A stretch of DNA of 64,000 bases from Micavibrio sp. UBA7657 (GTDB taxonomy: Bacteria; Pseudomonadota; Alphaproteobacteria; Micavibrionales; Micavibrionaceae), in the NCBI GenBank assembly GCA_002483465.1, contig DLHX01000005.1:14451-78450 (forward strand). Reading direction: 5' to 3'. The translations under genes were made by a program, and so were the position numbers. Within the stretch, counting starts at the first letter, position 1. Each line of letters begins with the position of its first letter. Positions 41,490 through 50,288 of this stretch are shown here, one piece after another. The notes beneath the pieces were generated by a model. The model searched no databases. It saw nothing but the letters and a program-made list of their open reading frames with translations, and had not been told where the DNA came from.

Positions 41490-42869
41490 CTATTTCGCTG
41501 GGGGAACGCCGAATTTTTTCAGCGTTTCGCGCTGGCGTTTACGCAAAGTTTCAAGATCGAAACCTGCGATAAGCTCATTAAATACGCGGTACCAGTTGAT
41601 TTCCGCTTTCAAGTGAATGAAGACGGAACCGAGCCCGAGCGCGGCGCGGTCCATGAAAACAAATTCGCGCGGAACGGAAACGCCGCCTTTGCCGCGGCTG
41701 AGCTCGCGCAGTTTTTTGTGAACCTTTTCAGCGGTTTCGCGTCCGTAAATGCCGCCTGATGTTTCGCCGATCAGGCGCACCTTGTCTTCCATCACCGGGC
41801 CATAAAGAAACTTCGCCCAGATATTCAGCGTGTCGATCTGTTCGTTGCTGAGACCCGTGAAACCCCACGTTTCATAGGCTTTTACAGCGAGGTCGCGGTT
41901 GTCGGTCATCAGCGCGTTGTATAAATCGATGACGCCGCCGACGAATTCCGGGCGGAAGACGCGCACGCAACCGAAGTCAAGAAGGTTGATTGAATCATCC
42001 TCGCGCACTGTGTAGTTGCCGAGATGCGGGTCGCCGTGGATGACGCCGTAGCAATAAAGCGGCACATACCATGTGCGGAACATATTCATGGCGAGGCGGC
42101 TGCGTTTTTCCGGGTGTGCGTCGACAAAATTCAAAATCTTTTCGCCGTCCAGCCATGTCGAGGTGAGAAGGCGCTTCGTTGAAAGCTCGTCGATCACCTT
42201 CGGTACATGCACGACATTTTTTTCATCGCGCAACATGTGCGCGTAGAGCTTGCAGTGGCGCGCTTCGAGTTCGTAATCGAGCTCTTCGCGCAGACGTTCC
42301 GACAGTTCGGTATGTATATGTTCGGTGCGGATCGAGTTGTCGTAGCGGCCATAAATTCCAAAGATAATTTTCAGCTGATTAAGGTCAGCATCGATGGCCG
42401 ACTGCATGTCCGGATACTGTAGTTTGCAAGCAAGAAGATCGCCATTTTTTGCTTTTGCCTTATGGACTTGGCCAAGACTGGCCGCAGCGGATGCGGTATG
42501 CTCGAAAGACTGGAATTTTGACTCCCAGTCCGGGCCCAGTTCGGCCTTCATCCGTCGCTTTACGAAGGGCCAGCCCATGGATGGGGCGTTGGATTGGAGC
42601 TGCTGGAACGCGGCGGCGTATTCAGGCGGCAGGGCTTCAGGGATGGTGCCCAGAATCTGCCCGACTTTCATCAGTGGGCCTTTTAAATTTCCAAGCGCCT
42701 GCATCAATTGGTCGGCATGTTCGGCGCGCTCGATCTTGATGCCAAGGAAACGCTCGCCCGCCAGTTTTGCGGCCAGGCCCGCCATCGCACCGGAAACGCG
42801 GCCATAGCGCACCAGTTTCGCGCCGACGCGGGCTTCGCTTTTGGGGGTAGAAGCGGGTTTGTTCGCCAT
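41490..42869 (-). CDS. ABC1/UbiB-family (AarF-like) atypical kinase
   Basis: A 459-residue member of the ABC1 (COQ8/ADCK) family, which supports ubiquinone biosynthesis or lipid homeostasis. The family KxGQ motif is seen in GPLMKVGQILGTIPEALP near residue 67, the A-rich loop as TASAAASLGQVH, and the catalytic and metal sites as VIHGDPHLGNY and LLDFGCVRVF. No C-terminal membrane helix pair as in enterobacterial UbiB is seen, so the protein may be soluble or peripheral. It stands alone on the minus strand. Confidence 0.9.
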   Translation of the reverse strand: MANKPASTPKSEARVGAKLVRYGRVSGAMAGLAAKLAGERFLGIKIERAEHADQLMQALGNLKGPLMKVGQILGTIPEALPPEYAAAFQQLQSNAPSMGWPFVKRRMKAELGPDWESKFQSFEHTASAAASLGQVHKAKAKNGDLLACKLQYPDMQSAIDADLNQLKIIFGIYGRYDNSIRTEHIHTELSERLREELDYELEARHCKLYAHMLRDEKNVVHVPKVIDELSTKRLLTSTWLDGEKILNFVDAHPEKRSRLAMNMFRTWYVPLYCYGVIHGDPHLGNYTVREDDSINLLDFGCVRVFRPEFVGGVIDLYNALMTDNRDLAVKAYETWGFTGLSNEQIDTLNIWAKFLYGPVMEDKVRLIGETSGGIYGRETAEKVHKKLRELSRGKGGVSVPREFVFMDRAALGLGSVFIHLKAEINWYRVFNELIAGFDLETLRKRQRETLKKFGVPPAK

Positions 42870-42969
42870 GCCCTCAATGTGGGGATTTATATTGAAAAGT
42901 CTAGGAAAAAACGCCTTTTAAAACAGAAGCCTGTTGCCTTGGGGCGGGGGGAAAGGTGATACTGAAAGG

Positions 42970-43695
42970 ATGAAGATACACGCCGGATTGCTCTCTTTCG
43001 CCCTTATTTTCACCCTTGCCGCCACCAGTGCCCCGCCCGCCAGGGCAGGATTGCTGGAATTTTTCTTCCCCTCGACCCGCAAGAAGGAATACGACCCCAC
43101 ATACACCATGCAGGCGCCTTTCGCGGTCGATGAGGAGGCGAGGAAAAAACAAATCGACGCACAGGCCGATCCCAATGCCCCCAAGCCGCTCCCGCCCAAG
43201 CATGTGATGCCGGAGAACAACACGCCGCTTAACCAGCCGCACCGGGATAACAGGGAAATTGGCGCGTGGCTGACGAATTCGCTGTCCGAGGCGATGACCT
43301 TCGACAAGGGCAATCACAAGGAAATGCTGAAAGCCGACGAGAAGTATTTTAACGAAACCGGCAAGACGGAATATCTCAAATTCCTGGCCGATCACAACAT
43401 CATGAAAGTGATCGAGTCCGGGAAATTTGACGTGCGCAGTTTCGTGCAGGGCCAGCCGTTATTGTTAAATGAAGGGGCGGTGAACGGCGTCTACCGCTGG
43501 CTTTACGAAGTACCGATGATGGTGAGCTATATGGAGCGCGGCGCCAAGAGCTACAAGGATCTTGAGCCCGTGAACCAGCAGCTGGTGCTGACCGTGCAAG
43601 TCGGGCGCGTCGGCGGCGTGATGGACGGCACGGCGATCCTGATCGAGCGCTGGAGCGGCAAGGCCCAGCACACGTTGAGGACTGACGCTCCCTGA
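42970..43695 (+). CDS. Secreted IcmL/DotI-like protein
   Basis: A 241-residue protein with a signal peptide cleaved after ARA (about residue 26). From about residue 100 it follows the DotI/IcmL/TraM periplasmic domain pattern: GAWLTNSLSEAMTFDKGNHK, a YFNETGKTEYLKFL block, VQGQPLLLNEGAVNGVYRW, then a basic-hydrophobic LTVQVGRV end. In type IVB secretion systems DotI is an inner-membrane core subunit with a membrane anchor; here a cleavable signal replaces the anchor. No other Dot/Icm gene is in the window. The assignment rests on pattern similarity. The start was chosen for the signal peptide, with GAAAGG just upstream. Confidence 0.65.
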   Translation: MKIHAGLLSFALIFTLAATSAPPARAGLLEFFFPSTRKKEYDPTYTMQAPFAVDEEARKKQIDAQADPNAPKPLPPKHVMPENNTPLNQPHRDNREIGAWLTNSLSEAMTFDKGNHKEMLKADEKYFNETGKTEYLKFLADHNIMKVIESGKFDVRSFVQGQPLLLNEGAVNGVYRWLYEVPMMVSYMERGAKSYKDLEPVNQQLVLTVQVGRVGGVMDGTAILIERWSGKAQHTLRTDAP

Positions 43696-43813
43696 ATTAT
43701 CCCCGTAATCCCCGCTAAAAACACCCGGAATAAATAATTCGCTTTTGCGCGCGTGCGCGGTGGCTACAATCAGGCCATTCCGAATCGAAAAACTTATTCA
43801 GAAGGAGCCTTTT

Positions 43814-44101
43814 ATGCCCAAGGACGCCGCAGCGCGCAAAGAACAAGACGATGAAGTGAAAGATGTTGCAGGCGTTGCCGGCCAGCGTTTGAAATCGCTG
43901 ATCGAGCGCATCGAGCGTCTCGAGGACGAGAAAAAAGGCCTGGCCGACGACGTGAAAGATGTTTACGCAGAAGCCAAGGGCGTGGGGTTTGATGGCCCGA
44001 CCATTCGCAGGATTGTAAAACTCCGCAAGATGGAGCCGGAAAAAATCCGCGAGCAGGATGAGCTGCTTGACCTCTACAAATCCGCGATTGGGATGGGTTA
44101 A
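43814..44101 (+). CDS. GapR-like DUF2312 nucleoid protein
   Basis: A 95-residue, highly charged helical protein of the DUF2312 (UPF0335) family: AGQRLKSLIERIERLEDEKK, then DVYAEAKGVGFDGPTIRRI and VKLRKMEPEKI. In Caulobacter this family member (GapR) is a tetrameric clamp that binds overtwisted DNA ahead of polymerases. AGAAGGAG lies at the right distance before the ATG at 43814; a longer frame upstream lacks one. The stop overlaps that of the convergent acs gene. Confidence 0.92.
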   Translation: MPKDAAARKEQDDEVKDVAGVAGQRLKSLIERIERLEDEKKGLADDVKDVYAEAKGVGFDGPTIRRIVKLRKMEPEKIREQDELLDLYKSAIGMG

Positions 44102-46026
44102 GCGCCAGCGCGGTTTTTCACGAGATCATCCACCACCGCAGGATCGGCGAGGGTGGATGTATCGCCAAGGCCGTCGACTTCGTTGGCGGCGATTTTTCTT
44201 AAGATACGGCGCATGATCTTGCCTGAGCGGGTTTTCGGCAAGCCGGGCGCCCACTGGATGACATCGGGTGAGGCGATTGGGCCGATGACTTTGCGCACTG
44301 TCTGAACAATTTCTTTTTTCGTGGCATCATCGGGATTATTGCCCGTACGTAATGTCACGTACGCATAAATTCCCTGGCCTTTGATATCGTGCGGGAAGCC
44401 GACAACTGCGGATTCCGCGACGGCGGCGTGTTCGTTGATGGCGCTTTCGATTTCAGCGGTGCCGAGACGGTGGCCGGAGACGTTGATCACGTCATCGACA
44501 CGCCCCGTTATCCAGTAATAACCGTCTTCGTCGCGGCGCGCGCCGTCGCCGGTGAAATATTTTCCCTTATAGGTCGTGAAATAGGTTTGCACGAAGCGGT
44601 CGTGGTCGCCGTAGACCGTGCGCATCTGGCCCGGCCATGAATCGGCGATGCAGAGATTGCCTTCGCACGCGCCGTCTAAAACTTTTCCGCTGCCATCGAC
44701 GATTTCGGGCTTGATACCGAAGAACGGATGCGTTGCCGAGCCGGGTTTGAGCGCGTGGCAGGCGAGCGGCGTGATCATGTGGCCGCCGGTTTCGGTCTGC
44801 CACCAGGTGTCGAGGACGGGGCAGCGTTTTTCGCCGACGATATTGTAATACCAGAGCCAGGCTTCGGCATTGATCGGCTCGCCGACGCTGCCGAGAATTC
44901 TGAGTGACTTGCGCGAAGTTTTTTTGACGAAATCATCGCCCGCGCGGATGAGAGACCTGATTGCCGTCGGCGCGGTGTAGAAAATATTCACCTTGTGCTT
45001 ATCAATCACCTGCCAGAAGCGCGACCAGTCGGGATAATTCGGAATGCCCTCGAACATGAGGCTTGTCGCGCCGTTCGCGAGGGGTCCGTATACTATATAT
45101 GTGTGGCCCGTTACCCAGCCGACATCGGCGGTGCACCAGTAAATCTCGCCCGGTTTGTAATCGAACACGACTTCATGCGTGAGGGCTGAGAAAACGAGAT
45201 AACCGCCCGTGGTGTGCAGCACGCCCTTGGGTTTTCCGGTGGAGCCGGAAGTGTAGAGGATAAACAGCGGGTCTTCGGCGTTCATGGGCTCGCACGGGCA
45301 ATCATCTAGCTGGTCGTTCACCAGTTCGTGCCAGTAAATATCACGTTCTTTTTTCCAACTGGTTTCATTGCCGGTATGTTCGAGGACGAGGACGCGTTTG
45401 ACGCCGGGGCATTTTTCCAGCGCTTCGTCGACATTGTTTTTCAGCGGCACGATCTTGCCGCCGCGACGGCCTTCGTCGGCGGTGATGACGATTTCCGCGC
45501 CGCAATCGCCGATGCGATCAATCAGGCTTTTGGGTGAGAAGCCGCCGAAGACGACGGAATGCACCGCGCCGATACGTGCGCAGGCGAGCATGGCAAAGGC
45601 GGCTTCCGGCACCATCGGCATATAGATGATGACGCGGTCGCCCTTTTTGACGCCCAGAGATTTCAGCGCGTTGGCAAGACGACAAACTTCGCCCTTCATC
45701 TCGCCGTAAGTGATTTTCCTGTCGTCGCCTCGTTCGTCGCCTTCCCAGATCAAGGCGGCGGTGTCTTTTTTCGCGGGCAGATGGCGGTCGACGCAATTGA
45801 AGCATGCGTTCAGGACGCCATCCTCGTACCATTTGATGGAAACGGGCGCGGTGAAGGACGTGTTCTTGATTTTGGTGGGTTCTTTAATCCAGGTCAGGCG
45901 TTTCGCCACCCGGCCCCAGAATTTATCGGGGTCGTTCACCGATTGCGCGTACATATCGCGATATTCGTCTTCGGAAATCGCCGCCGTTTTGAGCGTATCC
46001 TTCGATGGCGCAAAAATTTCGGTCAT
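44098..46026 (-). CDS. acs: Acetyl-CoA synthetase (AMP-forming)
   Basis: Activates acetate to acetyl-CoA through acetyl-AMP. The 642 residues are the standard length. ATP-binding loop FILYTSGSTGKPKGVLHTT, WWQTETGGHMITP, the YFTGDGARRDEDGYYWITGR hinge and the C-terminal PKTRSGKIMRR are all present. The lysine in that last motif is the one acetylated in regulated Acs enzymes. The protein is cytoplasmic. It is the last gene of the same-strand tsaD-gpsA-EVE-acs group, 39 bases after the EVE gene. Confidence 0.96.
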   Translation of the reverse strand: MTEIFAPSKDTLKTAAISEDEYRDMYAQSVNDPDKFWGRVAKRLTWIKEPTKIKNTSFTAPVSIKWYEDGVLNACFNCVDRHLPAKKDTAALIWEGDERGDDRKITYGEMKGEVCRLANALKSLGVKKGDRVIIYMPMVPEAAFAMLACARIGAVHSVVFGGFSPKSLIDRIGDCGAEIVITADEGRRGGKIVPLKNNVDEALEKCPGVKRVLVLEHTGNETSWKKERDIYWHELVNDQLDDCPCEPMNAEDPLFILYTSGSTGKPKGVLHTTGGYLVFSALTHEVVFDYKPGEIYWCTADVGWVTGHTYIVYGPLANGATSLMFEGIPNYPDWSRFWQVIDKHKVNIFYTAPTAIRSLIRAGDDFVKKTSRKSLRILGSVGEPINAEAWLWYYNIVGEKRCPVLDTWWQTETGGHMITPLACHALKPGSATHPFFGIKPEIVDGSGKVLDGACEGNLCIADSWPGQMRTVYGDHDRFVQTYFTTYKGKYFTGDGARRDEDGYYWITGRVDDVINVSGHRLGTAEIESAINEHAAVAESAVVGFPHDIKGQGIYAYVTLRTGNNPDDATKKEIVQTVRKVIGPIASPDVIQWAPGLPKTRSGKIMRRILRKIAANEVDGLGDTSTLADPAVVDDLVKNRAGA

Positions 46027-46065
46027 GAGGAATATTAGCGCAGGAAGGCGGGCGTGAAAACCCTT

Positions 46066-46470
46066 TTAGGAAGCGAGTTTATTGATGGTTTCCCATTCTT
46101 CTTTGGTAATGGGCGTGACAGACAGGCGCGATTGCCTGATGAGCGCCATGGATTTGAGCGCGGGCGTGGATTTCATGGTGGCGAGGGTGACGGGGGCGGG
46201 AAGTTTCTTCACGGTCTTGAGATCGACCATGCCGAACTTGCCCTCTTTGTCCGTGTGGTCGGGGTAATATTCTTTAGACACCTCAACAATGCCGACAATC
46301 TCCTTGCCTTCGTTCGAATGGTAGAAGAAAACCTTGTCGCCCTTTTTCATGGCTTTCATGTTGCCCGCGGCCTGATAGTTACGCACGCCGGACCAGAAGG
46401 TGGTTCCGTCTTTCACCATCTTGTCCCAGGAATAGGTCGAGGGTTCGGATTTGACGAGCCAGTAGGGCAT
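46066..46470 (-). CDS. EVE-domain protein
   Basis: A 134-residue single EVE domain (PUA-like fold that reads modified bases): MPYWLVKSEPSTYSWDKM at the start, FWSGVRNYQAAGNMKAMKKG, DKVFFYHSN and a C-terminal RQSRLSVTPITKEEWE. The aromatic cage residues of the family are retained. Bacterial single-domain EVE proteins are widespread and linked to modified DNA or RNA; the ligand is unknown. The start overlaps the gpsA stop by one base. Confidence 0.92.
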   Translation of the reverse strand: MPYWLVKSEPSTYSWDKMVKDGTTFWSGVRNYQAAGNMKAMKKGDKVFFYHSNEGKEIVGIVEVSKEYYPDHTDKEGKFGMVDLKTVKKLPAPVTLATMKSTPALKSMALIRQSRLSVTPITKEEWETINKLAS

Positions 46471-47462
46471 TAGTTTTCCACGCCTGCCGGGCGGCTGAGC
46501 AATTCCTCGATGGCCTTGTCGACGCTGAGGCCTTCATTCAGGCATTTGTTGACGGCCGTTGTGATCGGCATTTCGACTTTCAATTTTTTGGCCAGTTCGA
46601 TGGTGGCCTTCGCCGTGTGCACGCCTTCGGTAACTTCCTTGCGCGTTCCCAGAACTTCATCAAGCGTTTTGCCTTGGCCGAGCGCCGCGCCGAGTGAGAA
46701 ATTACGCGATTGCATCGAGGAGCAGGTGAGCATGAGGTCGCCAATGCCGCAGAGGCCGAGCATGGTTTCTTTTTTGCCGCCGAGTGCAATGGTGAGGCGC
46801 GTGATTTCAGCGAGGCCGCGTGTAACGAGGGCGGCGCGTGCGCTGTCGCCCATGTTGCGGCCATGAATGATGCCGCAGGCGATGGCGATGACGTTCTTGA
46901 TTGCGCCGGAAACTTGTGCGCCCGCGACATCGTCGGTCACATAGGTGCGGAAAAATTTCGAGCCGAGCGAGGATTGCAGCTGCTTGGCCAGAAGTTCGTC
47001 CTTGCAGGCGAGTGTCACCGCACCGGGCAGGCCGCGCGCGATTTCAGCGGCGAAGGTTGGGCCGGTGAGGATGGAAATTTTTGCTTTTGGCGCGACCTCT
47101 TCAGCGACCTGCGACAATAATAATCCGGTGCCGATCTCGATGCCTTTCGCGCATATGACGACAGGTTTGTCGTTCAAGTCTTTTTTCAGGCTGCCGAGCG
47201 TGGTGCGCACATATTGAGCGGGTGAGACCAGAACGAGGATGTCTTTTTTCGCGATGTCATCCAGCGAGCCGGTCGCGTTCAGCGATTTCGAGAGTTCAAC
47301 GCCGGGGAGAAAAACTGAATTCTGGTGATGCGTGCGGATGGAATTGACGACTTCGGGTTCGCGCGCCCAGAGCGTCGTGTCGCGCCCGTTTTTCGCGAAG
47401 ACCTGCGCGAGGGCCGTTCCCCATGCGCCGCCGCCGATAACGCCGATTGATTGCATCTTCAA
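46470..47462 (-). CDS. gpsA: NAD(P)-dependent glycerol-3-phosphate dehydrogenase
   Basis: Makes sn-glycerol 3-phosphate for phospholipid synthesis from dihydroxyacetone phosphate. The 330 residues include the dinucleotide motif GVIGGGAWGTALAQ, NSVFLPGVELS, the catalytic lysine region AIKNVIAIACGI and the LCGIGDLMLTCSSMQSRN loop. A start at the second Met (47456) is equally possible. Four bases downstream of tsaD on the same strand; this tsaD-gpsA-EVE order next to hemC is common in alphaproteobacteria. Confidence 0.96.
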   Translation of the reverse strand: MKMQSIGVIGGGAWGTALAQVFAKNGRDTTLWAREPEVVNSIRTHHQNSVFLPGVELSKSLNATGSLDDIAKKDILVLVSPAQYVRTTLGSLKKDLNDKPVVICAKGIEIGTGLLLSQVAEEVAPKAKISILTGPTFAAEIARGLPGAVTLACKDELLAKQLQSSLGSKFFRTYVTDDVAGAQVSGAIKNVIAIACGIIHGRNMGDSARAALVTRGLAEITRLTIALGGKKETMLGLCGIGDLMLTCSSMQSRNFSLGAALGQGKTLDEVLGTRKEVTEGVHTAKATIELAKKLKVEMPITTAVNKCLNEGLSVDKAIEELLSRPAGVEN

Positions 47463-47466
47463 TACC

Positions 47467-48543
47467 TTAAGCTTTTACTCCCGCACCATGGCGCGGCTCT
47501 GCGGAGGGGTCAAGGGGCCAGCGGGGCCGCGCTTTGACGTCGAGTGAATCGCTAAGGCCCTTGTTCAGGCGCTCGATTCCCACCCAGGCGATCATCGCTG
47601 CGTTGTCGGAGCAGAGGTTGAGGGGGGGTGCGTACAGCTTTGCCTTGTGCGCGGCGGCGGTTTTTTCGAGCTGGGCGCGGATTGCCATGTTGGCCGCGAC
47701 GCCGCCGGAGACGACCAGCGCGGGGCTTTTCGGGCTGTACGTCTTGATGAATTTTTCGAGGGCGCGGCTGCAGCGGTCGGCGAGGGTTTCGGCCATGGCG
47801 GATTGCAGGGCGTGGCAAAGGTCGGCGACATCGTCCTGTTTAAGCGTTCCTTCGGGCAGGGATTCGACAGCGTTACGAACGGCGGTTTTGAGGCCTGAAA
47901 AGGAGAAGTCCAGTTCCTTACGGCCCAGCATCGGGCGGGGGAGGTCGAAGCGTTTTATGGCGGCCGCCGGATTTTTACAGAGCGCGGCGATTTTCTCGAC
48001 CTGCGGTCCGCCGGGATAGGGGAGGCCCATGAGTTTGGCTGATTTGTCGAAGCACTCGCCGGCGGCGTCGTCGAGGGTGGTGCCCCAGCGTTTATATTGC
48101 CCGACATCTTCGGCGACCAGAATTTGCGTATGGCCACCTGAGATCAAAAGAAGCAAATAGGGAAATTCCAACCGGTCGGTAAGTCGCGGTGTGAGGGCGT
48201 GGCCTTCCAGATGATTTACAGCTATAAAAGGAATATTTCCGGCGCTGGCGATGGCCTTTCCTGCCATCATACCGACCAGTACGCCTCCTATTAAGCCGGG
48301 CCCGCAGGTGGCAGCGACGGCGTTTATATCGTCGAAGGAAAGCTTCGCGTCATCAAGCGCGGCCTTTATGAGCGTGTGCAAATGATCGAGGTGCGAGCGC
48401 GCGGCGATCTCCGGCACCACGCCGCCGAAGGATTTGTGCTCCTTGATCTGGCTCAGCACCAGGTTGGCCAGGATTTTGCCCTCGCTCGTTACAACCGCGG
48501 CGGCGGTCTCGTCGCAGCTTGTTTCTATGCCTAAAACATTCAT
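47467..48543 (-). CDS. tsaD: tRNA threonylcarbamoyladenosine synthase subunit TsaD
   Basis: Transfers the threonylcarbamoyl group to A37 of ANN-reading tRNAs. The 358 residues begin NVLGIETSCDETAAAVV; the metal-binding HLEGH motif is in AVNHLEGHALTP, and LLISGGHTQIL and ALVVSGGVAANMAIR mark the ASKHA fold. It normally works with TsaB, TsaC and TsaE, which are not in the window. Divergent from hemC with a gap of 23-41 bases, so the two promoters must overlap each other's genes. Confidence 0.96.
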   Translation of the reverse strand: MNVLGIETSCDETAAAVVTSEGKILANLVLSQIKEHKSFGGVVPEIAARSHLDHLHTLIKAALDDAKLSFDDINAVAATCGPGLIGGVLVGMMAGKAIASAGNIPFIAVNHLEGHALTPRLTDRLEFPYLLLLISGGHTQILVAEDVGQYKRWGTTLDDAAGECFDKSAKLMGLPYPGGPQVEKIAALCKNPAAAIKRFDLPRPMLGRKELDFSFSGLKTAVRNAVESLPEGTLKQDDVADLCHALQSAMAETLADRCSRALEKFIKTYSPKSPALVVSGGVAANMAIRAQLEKTAAAHKAKLYAPPLNLCSDNAAMIAWVGIERLNKGLSDSLDVKARPRWPLDPSAEPRHGAGVKA

Positions 48544-48584
48544 AATGACGCCCTAATTTACCTAAGGTGATAAGGCCACGGACC

Positions 48585-49529
48585 ATGACTGTCAAACCGG
48601 GAAAGCTGAGGATCGGCACGCGCGGCTCGCCACTGGCGCTGCGGCAGACGGAAATCGTCTGCGCGGAGCTGGCACGCGTACGCCCGGATTTAGAGATCGA
48701 AACCGTGATTATAAAGACCTCCGGCGACTGGGTTACGACGCAAGGCGAGCGTCCCCTGGATGCGCGCGGCGGGGGCAAGGCGCTGTTTGCCAAGGAGCTG
48801 CAGGAGGCCCTGCTGGAAGACCGCATCGATGCCGCCGTGCACTCGATGAAGGACATGGATTCGTCCCCGCCGCCAGGCCTGGCGATTACTTGCATGCTAC
48901 CCCGGGAGGATGTCCGAGATGCCGTTATTATGAGAAGCGATGGCCCCCCCGTTTCGTCGCTCGATGATCTGCCGGAAGGTGTCAAAATCGGGACCTGCAG
49001 TCTACGCCGCCAGGGGATGTTACTGGCCGCCCGACCGGATCTGGATGTGGTCTCGATCCGGGGGAATGTCGGGACCAGAATTGAGAAAATGGAGGCCTGG
49101 AAATTGGCCGGAATCCTCTTGGCCAAAGCCGGATTAAATCGGCTAAATATGGCTAAAAAAGCTGATTTTCTGCTGCCTTTCGAGGTCATGCTGCCGTCTG
49201 CCGGACAGGGGTCTATAGGTATTGAAACTAAAGAGAAATCCTTGGATATTATAGCCATATTTAGCCAAATAAAGTGCCAGAAGACGTTTTTCGAGGTCGA
49301 GTGCGAGCGTGCGGCCCTGGCCGCTTTGGGCGGCGGGTGCCATACGCCGGTCGGTTCCTATGCGGTTCTGGAGAACAATAATCTGTGGCTTCGTATGCGT
49401 TTGATTTCCCCGGACGGGGTTAAAAACTACATTGAAGAGGGGCGCGCTCCTGTTGATGACGGCAACGCGCTTGGCCACGAGTTAGGAACCAGACTTCGCG
49501 AAAAAGCGCCAAAGGAGTTATTATACTAA
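48585..49529 (+). CDS. hemC: Hydroxymethylbilane synthase (porphobilinogen deaminase)
   Basis: Joins four porphobilinogens into hydroxymethylbilane. LRIGTRGSPLALRQTE opens the protein, LPEGVKIGTCSLRRQ is the mid motif, and the dipyrromethane cofactor cysteine is in LGGGCHTPVGSYA. The start used is the ATG at 48585 (314 residues); a GTG at 48567 adds six residues. First gene of hemC-hemD-mitofilin-hemY. The middle of the gene (about 49130-49260) is more AT-rich than the rest. Confidence 0.95.
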   Translation: MTVKPGKLRIGTRGSPLALRQTEIVCAELARVRPDLEIETVIIKTSGDWVTTQGERPLDARGGGKALFAKELQEALLEDRIDAAVHSMKDMDSSPPPGLAITCMLPREDVRDAVIMRSDGPPVSSLDDLPEGVKIGTCSLRRQGMLLAARPDLDVVSIRGNVGTRIEKMEAWKLAGILLAKAGLNRLNMAKKADFLLPFEVMLPSAGQGSIGIETKEKSLDIIAIFSQIKCQKTFFEVECERAALAALGGGCHTPVGSYAVLENNNLWLRMRLISPDGVKNYIEEGRAPVDDGNALGHELGTRLREKAPKELLY

Positions 49530-49530
49530 T

Positions 49531-50271
49531 ATGACAAAAACGAACGGAGGAGTCGTCCTTATCACAAGGCCGATAGAGGATGCTGACGATTTTGCTAGGG
49601 ATGTCCGGGCGCTGGGCCTGACGCCACTCGTCGAGCCTATGCTTGGCATCGTTGCGGTCGATTTTGTGATGCCGGATTTAAAGAACTATCCGGCCCTGAT
49701 ATTTACAAGCGCGAATGGGGTGCGGGTTTTTGGATGCCCGTCCGGCGCTGCCGATATGCCCGTTTTTGCTGTTGGTGCCCACACAGCCGATGAAGTCCGC
49801 AAACATGGCTATCAGAAAATATTTACAGCCGGGGGCGATGCCAACGATCTGGCTGCCCTGATCAACAAGAAAATTATCGGCTCTGTGCGCATACTGCACA
49901 TACGCGGCGAACATACGGCTGTGGATCTGGGCGATATCGTCAGGCACGATAGTATTAGTGTTGATTCAGTGGTGGTCTATACCGCCCGCAGCGAAGATCA
50001 TTTCAGTCCTGTATGCCGGGATGCCATTGCCAAGGGTACTGCCGGTGCGGTGACGTTCTTCTCAAGGCGTACGGCAGAAAATTTTGTCCGGCTTATCGAA
50101 AAGGAAGGCTTAAGTGCCAATTTATCAGGCATTAAAGCCTTGTGCCTCAGTCCTTCCGTGCTAGAGTGCGTACAGGGAACAAGCTGGGCCGGTGCGTACA
50201 GTGCCAGGCAGCCTGAAAAGGCCGCCATGTTAGACCTCCTGAAAGCCCACTGCGTTCCCGGAAAAAACTAA
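49531..50271 (+). CDS. hemD: Uroporphyrinogen-III synthase
   Basis: Closes hydroxymethylbilane to uroporphyrinogen III with inversion of ring D. HemD is poorly conserved; the support here is length (246), the two-lobed Rossmann-like pattern (VVLITRPIEDADDFARDV at the start, YPALIFTSANGVRVF, then ILHIRGEHTAVDLG and AVTFFSRRTAENFVRL) and the position one base after hemC. The last residues run into a short linker before the mitofilin-like gene. Confidence 0.9.
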   Translation: MTKTNGGVVLITRPIEDADDFARDVRALGLTPLVEPMLGIVAVDFVMPDLKNYPALIFTSANGVRVFGCPSGAADMPVFAVGAHTADEVRKHGYQKIFTAGGDANDLAALINKKIIGSVRILHIRGEHTAVDLGDIVRHDSISVDSVVVYTARSEDHFSPVCRDAIAKGTAGAVTFFSRRTAENFVRLIEKEGLSANLSGIKALCLSPSVLECVQGTSWAGAYSARQPEKAAMLDLLKAHCVPGKN

Positions 50272-50288
50272 CCCGATCCGGAGTTTCC

